Origin: JABISG01 sp963581435
Lineage (GTDB): Bacteria > Planctomycetota > Planctomycetia > Planctomycetales > Planctomycetaceae
Reading direction: 5' to 3'
NCBI GenBank assembly: GCA_963581435.1
Contig: CAUZOL010000244.1
Coordinates: 1-10,556 of the forward strand
DNA: 10,556 nucleotides
Both the position numbers and the translations under genes were made by a program. Positions 5,343 through 10,556 of this stretch are shown one piece after another. The notes beneath the pieces were generated by a model that was not told the origin of the DNA, made no database searches, and was given only the letters and a program-made list of their open reading frames with translations. Position 1 is the stretch's first letter. Each line of letters opens with the position of its first letter.

Positions 5343-8300
5343 TTACTTCGCGAACATCACATCATTGGGGTTGCCGCGCGACATCAAATACGCCAACAGG
5401 TCGAGCAATTCGTCCTTGTTCAGCGTTTTCAGCAGGTCTTTCGGCATCAGCGAGACCTTGGACGGCGTGATCGATTCGACGTCGCCTTTGGGAATCTGCA
5501 CCACCTTTGTGCCGTCTTCGGGGTCGGTCAGCACGATCACTTTGCCGTTGGCTTCCGATGTGACGCGTCCGGTGATGATCTTACCTTTGATCGTTTCGAT
5601 GAATGATGCCCGGTACTGGTCGGAAACGACCTTGCTCGGATCGACCAGCGATTCGCCCAGATCGCGATAGCTGAAACGCCCGGCGACATTTGTCAGGTCG
5701 GGACCGGTCGCACCGCCCGCTCCGTCGAATCGATGGCACACCACGCATCGAGCGGCGGCATACGTTCGCAGGCCGTTCTCGAAATTGCGACCGGTCAATC
5801 CGGCTTTCGAAAGCCCGACCATTTCATCCAGCGTCCAGGCATGGCCGGGGCCTTTGGGTTTGGGCAATTCGGCGGCTTTGACCACGACGATCAGCGACTC
5901 GGAATCGAGCGCCTTCTTCTCTGCCGCCGATAGGTTGGCCAGCGCCTCGTCGCGAATATTTTTGATGAATCCGACGTAACTCGCACCGCCGCTGCGCTGC
6001 ATCGCCGGGCCAAACCAGGCGAAGTATTCCTTCCGCTGCTCCAGCGTCCAACCATATCGCATGTTGCGCAAGACCAGTGCATAGTGAATCTTTTGAATCT
6101 CCGGTCGATTGGCCAACATGGCGGCAATCGTGCCGCCGTAACCGGCGTTGCGGGCGAGCAGTTCACCATACTCTTCCGGTTTCTGCTGAGACTCTGCATG
6201 CATCAGCTTCAGTGCCTTCGTGATGACCGTGGGCGAATTCAGAGCAACCAGCAGGCGACTCAATTCGCGGTTCAGGTCGTCGGTCTTCGCCGGGTAAAGT
6301 GGATCGAGTTTCTGCGAAATGCGGTCAGCCGTCTGTTGGTCGGGTTGTCCCATCCTCACAATTGTCAGACCGTATGCCCGTAAGATCGCCAACTTCTGCA
6401 TGTCAGTCAGCGAGTTGATATCGATGCGATCCAGCGCCGAAAGGATTTGCGGTTCGAGCGACTTGTCTCCCTGCCGCGCTAACGCAATCACCGCCGAGAT
6501 CAGCGTCTCAGCGTTGTCCTCGGTCAGTGCCTGCTTCTGCCACAGTTTCACATCCTGATGTTCGATCGCCGTCCGTGCCGCAAACCGAATGTGTCGATCA
6601 CTGTGTCCCAGATTGGGCCAAATGAACTCGACCGCTTTCGCGCTGCTGGAGTTGTCGTTGTGATACGATTCCAGCCGTCGGCGAATTGAGCGTAGTTCGG
6701 CGAATTCGGTGTCCTTCGCATCGACCGGTGCCGTCGATGCATCGCCGACATACGTCACGCGAAACAGCTCCGACTGCGCGCCGCGACCGCCAACAGTGAA
6801 ATAAAGAGCGCCGTCGGAACCGACGACCGCATCGGTGAGGGGCAGGGGAGACCGTGACAGGAATTCCTCTTTTGTAGCGGTGTAGCTGGCACCGGCTGCC
6901 TTGGGGTGAACGACATGGATTGTGCCGAAGGTCCAGTCGAGCAGATACAGCGCCTTTTGATATTTGGCGGGGAACTTCGTGCCGTAACCGAACGTCACAC
7001 CCACCGGCGAACCGGGGCCGATATCGGACAGGGCGGGCAGACTGTCCGGGAAATAGGCGGGCCATTTGCCGGTGCCGCTACGCCAACCGAATTCGGCACC
7101 ACTGGTGGTGTGCATCACGCGGGTCGGCCGATACCAGGGCGTTCCGAAGTCCCATTCCATGTCGGCATCGTAAACAAACAGTTCGCCGTCGGCGTTGAAG
7201 TCCATGTCGAACGGATTGCGGTAACCGTTGCTGAACATTTCCCAGGTTTTCCCCTCAGGATCGGTAATCGCCACCCACCCGCCGGGCGCCAGTTTTCCAC
7301 GCGCGTGACCGCGGGCATCCCATTGTCTGGGCAACAACAGGTCTTCGCTCCAGTTGGGTTTCATGCGGCTGGCGTCGAAGTTTTCCGGCGGATCGGTATG
7401 GTTTCCCGCGATGAAATAGATCGACTTTCCGTCGGGCGAAAGCCGCAACGCATGCGGCCCGTGTTCGCCGCCGCCACGAATGGCCTTCAACTTTTCGGTC
7501 TTGTCGAACTGATCGTCGCCATTGGTGTCGCGAAGCCGATACAGTCCACTGCCCGGACCGCCGTTGACGGTGACATACAAACTGTCGAACGCGTACAACA
7601 TGCCGTGCGATGCCGTGAGTCCCGTTTCGAGTTTCTCGATGCGCGTCGCTTTGTCGCTGCCAATCGGCGGCGGAGTGATGCGGTACAGTCCCTTGTTTCC
7701 CTGATCGCTGGCGAGCAGCCGTCCTTTGTTGTCGGTGGTGAGACTGACCCACGACCCCTGCGTATCCTTCGGAACCGTGTACAGCAATTCGACCTGAAAA
7801 CCGGGAAGCGTTTGGAACACGTTGCGGACACCGGCAGCGAGTATCGGGCTATCGGCCTTCGCAAAAACATTGCCATACGGCTGGGCTCCCATTTTTGCAA
7901 ACGTCTTAACGGGCGTCGTCTTCTCGGCATCTTTCTTTTCGGCCGCCTGCCAGGATTTGTCGGTTACGACGTATCGGGTCAAGCCATCGGCTTCCGTCAT
8001 CGCCAGTTTCAAGGCGAAGCCCGATGGCCCACCCTCATTCGCAACTTCCGCCAGCAGCACGTTCTTTCCACGCTGTAGCTGCTTGGTGACATCGACGCGC
8101 GATGGCTGTCCCCATTCGGAACCGGCGGCAATTTTCTTGCCATTGAGATAGACGGTCATCACATTGTCGCAGGAAGCAATCAACAGGGCCGTTTTGGCAT
8201 CGGCTGTAAATTCCTTCGTCAGGAAATACTTCGTGTTGGGCAGTGCGCCCCAAATCCAATTGGCCGTCGGCCCGCTCAATAAAACCGGGTCCGTCTTGCT

Positions 8301-8471
8301 CACCGGTTTGGCGACCTTGGCAGGTTTGGCCGGCTTGGCTTTCTTTGACTGCGACTTGGCCACGGCTGGCTTTTGCGTGAATATTTTCGGTTCCGAATCG
8401 GCTGCGACGGACACTCCAGCCATCGACGTCAGCAGGCCCAAACAACACAAAAAACGCGTCAGGAAACTCAT
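5343..8471 (-). CDS. PVC-type membrane-bound dehydrogenase with C-terminal cytochrome c heme domain
   Basis: An exported protein of 1042 residues. A signal peptide (about 1-23, MSFLTRFLCC...VSVAA) is followed by a Lys/Ala/Pro-rich linker (42-59). A beta-sandwich region resembling galactose-binding domains follows (about 70-160, NWIWG...FTADAKTALLIASCDNVMTVYLNG). Next comes a glucose/sorbosone-dehydrogenase-like propeller (about 220-575) with HGMLYAF, DTNGDDQFD (315-323, possible calcium loop), GGGEHGPHALRLSPDGK, SNGYRNPFDMDFNADGELFV and DADMEWDFGTPWYRPTR, typical of the family described in Planctomycetes and Verrucomicrobia. An alpha-helical HEAT-like stretch (about 585-860) leads to the heme domain with CVVCH (909-913), GPDLTN (924-929) and a possible distal Met (LMPKD, Met1009). 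It probably oxidises a sugar-like substrate and passes electrons to heme; the substrate is unknown. ATG 8471 is chosen for its signal peptide and the GAGGA eight bases upstream; the longer frame from 8603 lacks both. Confidence 0.92.
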   Translation of the reverse strand: MSFLTRFLCCLGLLTSMAGVSVAADSEPKIFTQKPAVAKSQSKKAKPAKPAKVAKPVSKTDPVLLSGPTANWIWGALPNTKYFLTKEFTADAKTALLIASCDNVMTVYLNGKKIAAGSEWGQPSRVDVTKQLQRGKNVLLAEVANEGGPSGFALKLAMTEADGLTRYVVTDKSWQAAEKKDAEKTTPVKTFAKMGAQPYGNVFAKADSPILAAGVRNVFQTLPGFQVELLYTVPKDTQGSWVSLTTDNKGRLLASDQGNKGLYRITPPPIGSDKATRIEKLETGLTASHGMLYAFDSLYVTVNGGPGSGLYRLRDTNGDDQFDKTEKLKAIRGGGEHGPHALRLSPDGKSIYFIAGNHTDPPENFDASRMKPNWSEDLLLPRQWDARGHARGKLAPGGWVAITDPEGKTWEMFSNGYRNPFDMDFNADGELFVYDADMEWDFGTPWYRPTRVMHTTSGAEFGWRSGTGKWPAYFPDSLPALSDIGPGSPVGVTFGYGTKFPAKYQKALYLLDWTFGTIHVVHPKAAGASYTATKEEFLSRSPLPLTDAVVGSDGALYFTVGGRGAQSELFRVTYVGDASTAPVDAKDTEFAELRSIRRRLESYHNDNSSSAKAVEFIWPNLGHSDRHIRFAARTAIEHQDVKLWQKQALTEDNAETLISAVIALARQGDKSLEPQILSALDRIDINSLTDMQKLAILRAYGLTIVRMGQPDQQTADRISQKLDPLYPAKTDDLNRELSRLLVALNSPTVITKALKLMHAESQQKPEEYGELLARNAGYGGTIAAMLANRPEIQKIHYALVLRNMRYGWTLEQRKEYFAWFGPAMQRSGGASYVGFIKNIRDEALANLSAAEKKALDSESLIVVVKAAELPKPKGPGHAWTLDEMVGLSKAGLTGRNFENGLRTYAAARCVVCHRFDGAGGATGPDLTNVAGRFSYRDLGESLVDPSKVVSDQYRASFIETIKGKIITGRVTSEANGKVIVLTDPEDGTKVVQIPKGDVESITPSKVSLMPKDLLKTLNKDELLDLLAYLMSRGNPNDVMFAK

Positions 8472-8544
8472 CGCAATTTTCCTCAGGGAAGGCAGGTAGG
8501 GAGTGTCGGTTATTGGTGGATGGCAGCGAGACCGTCGTCTACTC

Positions 8545-8550
8545 AGTATA
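8545..8550 (-). promoter_or_regulatory. possible -10 box upstream of the dehydrogenase gene
   Basis: TATACT on the minus strand matches 5 of 6 bases of the -10 consensus and lies 74 bases upstream of the dehydrogenase ATG, within the 194-bp gap after the sulfatase gene. The -35 region at suitable spacing (TGCATT) is poor. The gap 8472-8665 otherwise shows no gene or strong terminator. If the box is real, the dehydrogenase and kelch genes can be transcribed separately from the sulfatase gene. Confidence 0.3.
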
Positions 8551-8665
8551 GTTGTGAACCACACCGAATGCACGACAGCAGCGACTACCAGCCCGCCGCG
8601 CAAGCAAGGGTTTCGGCGTGATGCTAATTCTCGCTGCGATCTGGTACGACAACTCCCTGCGGGTC

Positions 8666-10264
8666 TTAATCACCAAGCCGCTTGATCGCCGGAAGATTAT
8701 CGACAATCCCCGCATCGGTACGACGCAACTCCGCGATCAACGCCTTACGATATTCCTGCAGACGCTTCGCATGTGATTTACTCAACGCGAGATTCGTCAA
8801 TTCCTCGGGATCGTTTTCGATGTCGTACAGTTCCTCAATTTCGCCCTCAACCAGCGTGCGGATGTACTTGTAGCGCTCTTTCCGCAACGAGAGGTACCAG
8901 GGAACACCGTTGAGGTAGTGCGCGTCGGGATCGTCCGGAATTTGGTTTGTGTCTTTGCCGTAGTTCCTTCCGGTGAAGGTGACCATAGCCGGGTGATCCC
9001 ATTTGCTCGTGGGGTCTTTCAGCAACGGCGTGAGATCGTGGCCGTGCATCTTCCAAGGTTGTTTGATACCGGCGAAGGAAAAGAACGTCGGAATCAAATC
9101 GACGCCGGCCACCGGATGCGGCACAACTTTGCCTTCGGGAATCGTTCCCGGCATGCTGACAATCAACGGCGAGCGAATGTTGGCGTCATACGGTGCAAGC
9201 TTGGTACGGAAACCGTGCTGTCCCCAGGCGAATCCCTGATCGGAAGTAAACACGATGAGCGTGTTTTCGAGCTGCTTCGACTCTTCGAGCGCCGCCACCA
9301 ATCGTCCGACGGCCTTATCGAGTCCCAGCACTCCCTGGTGGTATTGGCGAACCCAATCGAACAGTGAGTTGCCGTGGATGCAGCGTGCGCCCTCGACTGT
9401 TCGACCGCCGAATGTTCCGCCGGTTAACTGCGGAATGCCGTTGGGGCCCGGTTCCCAGAAGTTGATATCCTGCATGTAAGCCGGCTTGCCGGGACGGGGC
9501 GGGAAGATGTCTTTCGGGATGGGAATTTTGACGTTGGGATAGGCGGCGCGATCTCGGACGGCCGGCGTGAATGGGCCGTGAACCGCGCCGTAACAAACCC
9601 ACAAATACCAGGGCCGTCCTTCTTCACGGTGTTCGCCGCGAATGTAGTCTTCGGCCAGGTTGGTGTAGTTGTCGGTCGAATACCCGCGCACCAGTTTCGT
9701 TTCGGTTTTCTGATCCTTGCCGCTGAATTCCATAATCTGATCGTAGAAATAGTGTCCGGAATTCTGCTGGTACTTGGGCCGATTCCAGACCGCTTGCCAA
9801 TCCCAATCGCGGCCCGCACCGGTGTCGGTTCCGGTGTGCCATTTGCCGACGTGAGCGGTGTTGTAACCTTCCGAACGAAACACCTTCGGCCAGAACGGGG
9901 CTTCGGCCGGGTCGTAGGTGCTGCCGGGATATTGCCCCACCATCCGCATCGAATTGACGCCATGCTGGTGATGCCCGGTCAGCATCGTCGCCCGGCTGGG
10001 CATGCACCACGTGCCAATAAACGCATGCGCAAACCGCACACCGCGTTTTGCCAGCCGATCGATATTCGGCGTCTTCACAAAGTCCCACGCTTCCGGATAG
10101 CAACTCACACTGCGGTGGGAATGATCGTCGGTGTAAATCAGCAGAATATTCGGCCGCTTGGAAGCCGCCGCCTCGTCGGCAGCGCGAGCGGTCGCACCTG
10201 CCTCAAACAACGTCAACGCAAGCATCGAAAACAGGAAGCAGGTTCGCAGTGAGATCGCTGGCAC
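8666..10264 (-). CDS. secreted S1-family (formylglycine-dependent) sulfatase
   Basis: 532 residues from the GTG start, with a signal peptide (hydrophobic about 7-22, likely cleaved near ATARA-A). It should hydrolyse a sulfate ester outside the cytoplasm. The alkaline-phosphatase-like fold is shown by RPNILLIYTDDHS (37-49, metal ligands Asp46-Asp47) and TPNIDRLAKRGVRF (65-78). CMPSRATMLTG (87-97) is the CxPSR signature whose Cys87 would be converted to formylglycine. GKWHTG (140-145) and AVHGPF (227-232) supply conserved Lys and His, and FTSDQGFAWGQHG (339-351) the second metal site. The second site reads DQG rather than the commoner DNG or DHG. The C-terminal part (RYKYIRTLVEGEIEELYDIENDPEELTNL) is the usual sulfatase tail. 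Substrate subfamily cannot be assigned. No sulfatase-maturing enzyme is in the window. The 194-bp gap to the dehydrogenase gene leaves the operon uncertain. Confidence 0.94.
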   Translation of the reverse strand: MPAISLRTCFLFSMLALTLFEAGATARAADEAAASKRPNILLIYTDDHSHRSVSCYPEAWDFVKTPNIDRLAKRGVRFAHAFIGTWCMPSRATMLTGHHQHGVNSMRMVGQYPGSTYDPAEAPFWPKVFRSEGYNTAHVGKWHTGTDTGAGRDWDWQAVWNRPKYQQNSGHYFYDQIMEFSGKDQKTETKLVRGYSTDNYTNLAEDYIRGEHREEGRPWYLWVCYGAVHGPFTPAVRDRAAYPNVKIPIPKDIFPPRPGKPAYMQDINFWEPGPNGIPQLTGGTFGGRTVEGARCIHGNSLFDWVRQYHQGVLGLDKAVGRLVAALEESKQLENTLIVFTSDQGFAWGQHGFRTKLAPYDANIRSPLIVSMPGTIPEGKVVPHPVAGVDLIPTFFSFAGIKQPWKMHGHDLTPLLKDPTSKWDHPAMVTFTGRNYGKDTNQIPDDPDAHYLNGVPWYLSLRKERYKYIRTLVEGEIEELYDIENDPEELTNLALSKSHAKRLQEYRKALIAELRRTDAGIVDNLPAIKRLGD

Positions 10265-10274
10265 GGGAGTCTCC
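10262..10274 (-). promoter_or_regulatory. ribosome-binding site deciding the sulfatase GTG start
   Basis: GGAG (10274-10271) stands six bases before GTG (10264-10262). The frame could also begin at a TTG at 10282, but that codon overlaps no ribosome-binding site and would put six extra residues in front of the signal peptide. The GTG is therefore preferred. Confidence 0.65.
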
Positions 10275-10299
10275 AGTTGCAATAGGAATGTTCGTGTCC

Positions 10300-10328
10300 A
10301 GTCTCAGCTACGGCTGTCGCAGTGTCAA
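10300..10328 (-). promoter_or_regulatory. candidate promoter of the sulfatase gene
   Basis: On the minus strand a perfect TTGACA (10328-10323) is followed after 17 bases by GAGACT (10305-10300), which matches only 3 of 6 -10 bases. Transcription would start near 10293, giving a leader of about 30 nt. The weak -10 suggests dependence on an activator or that the match is chance. Confidence 0.35.
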
Positions 10329-10347
10329 GCAGATCGAACTGTGGGCT

Positions 10348-10377
10348 TGTGTTCTGTGTGCAGGTGTCTGGTAGAAT
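10348..10377 (+). promoter_or_regulatory. candidate plus-strand promoter reading out of the window
   Basis: TTGTGT (10348-10353) is followed after 18 bases by TAGAAT (10372-10377), which is preceded by TGG, giving an extended -10 of the TGnTAnAAT form. The same TAGAAT -10 appears in the mcsA promoter. Transcription would start near 10384 and run through the hairpin cluster. No credible plus-strand coding frame begins before the window ends, so the target would be a gene outside it or a short RNA. Confidence 0.35.
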
Positions 10378-10437
10378 CGCGGTCGTACCAGAATCGAACA
10401 CTACTCGGCTCCATCCCAATGGACGGCAGAGCCGGCC

Positions 10438-10479
10438 CTTGTATCTTACAAGCGACTGTAAACCCCAACGGTTTACGGT
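10438..10479. repeat. two adjacent short hairpins
   Basis: CTTGTA-TCT-TACAAG (10438-10452) forms a perfect 6-bp stem with a 3-base loop. Immediately after it ACTGTAAACC / GGTTTACGGT (10455-10464 and 10470-10479) forms a 10-bp stem with one G-U pair around a 5-base loop. Neither is followed by a U tract. Confidence 0.5.
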
Positions 10480-10489
10480 AGAAAGCAAA

Positions 10490-10525
10490 CGTTGTTGTTC
10501 CGGCCCGCGGGCCGGAACAACAACG
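10490..10525. repeat. perfect 36-bp palindrome
   Basis: The sequence from 10490 to 10525 is its own reverse complement with no mismatch. The outer part is built of GTT/AAC triplets and the core is GGCCCGCGGGCC. In RNA it would make a long GC-rich hairpin, and in DNA a cruciform. No U tract follows, so it may be a REP-like repeat, a rho-type or bidirectional terminator for a gene beyond the right edge, or a protein-binding site. Confidence 0.7.
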
Positions 10526-10556
10526 CGCGAGCGGCAGACCGTCCGGCCCTTGGTCT

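Larger units (their letters stand above)
10425..10551. repeat. pair of GGCAGA...CCGGCCCTTG motifs framing a hairpin cluster
   Basis: GGCAGAGCCGGCCCTTG (10425-10441) and GGCAGACCGTCCGGCCCTTG (10533-10551 plus neighbours) are near-identical direct repeats differing by a small insertion, and each is followed by a TCT shortly after. Between them lie three inverted repeats. The arrangement looks like a composite intergenic repeat, not a gene. The stretch 10265-10556 shows no convincing coding sequence. Confidence 0.45.

Noticed and set aside
6906..8078. 390-codon open frame on the plus strand opposite the dehydrogenase gene
   Set aside because: It lies wholly antisense to a gene with clear domains, its translation is Arg/Gly/Val-rich with no recognisable motif, and long antisense frames are common in GC-rich coding sequence.
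9578..10252. 224-codon plus-strand frame opposite the sulfatase gene
   Set aside because: Fully antisense to a well-supported sulfatase, with no family resemblance and no ribosome-binding site noted.
10381..10425. tRNA-like T-loop (GTTCGATTC on the minus strand)
   Set aside because: The flanking five-base segments do not pair, and no anticodon arm or acceptor stem can be built around it.
10158..10481. 107-codon plus-strand frame at the right end
   Set aside because: It starts antisense to the sulfatase and crosses both candidate promoters and two hairpins; the translation has no recognisable feature.

Overview
The window looks like a chromosomal segment of a planctomycete (Planctomycetota). 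The strongest signs are a large secreted protein combining a PVC-type dehydrogenase propeller with a C-terminal CxxCH heme domain, a secreted sulfatase beside it, and an intergenic palindromic repeat of a kind I recall from planctomycete genomes. The genus cannot be read from the sequence. Base composition is moderately GC-rich and coding density is high.

Left part (1-2088, minus strand): trpE (anthranilate synthase component I), then a ytoQ-family gene, then the first 16 codons of a further gene running off the left edge. The last two overlap at TAGTG and are probably translationally coupled. The 348-bp divergent region (2089-2436) holds a candidate trpE promoter with operator-like palindromes and a near-consensus sigma70 promoter pointing the other way.

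Middle (2437-4112, plus strand): mcsA-mcsB, the activator and kinase of the protein-arginine phosphorylation system best known from Bacillus. No ctsR or clpC is adjacent. McsA has a changed second zinc site, and McsB has Asn in place of Asp in its putative phosphoarginine-sensing motif.

Between the convergent mcsB and kelch genes sits a 66-bp near-symmetrical element with perfect 25-bp inverted arms. It is bracketed by a 9-bp direct repeat, as expected of a small non-autonomous mobile element with a target-site duplication.

Right part (4222-10264, minus strand): in transcription order, a secreted S1-type sulfatase, a secreted PVC-type dehydrogenase/cytochrome c fusion, and a secreted six-bladed kelch-like propeller. 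All three carry signal peptides and lie on one strand with gaps of 194 and 110 bp. They may act together on an extracytoplasmic, possibly sulfated, carbohydrate; that is inference.

The right end (10265-10556) has no convincing gene. It holds candidate promoters on both strands and three consecutive hairpin-forming inverted repeats, one a perfect 36-bp palindrome, framed by two copies of a short GC-rich motif.
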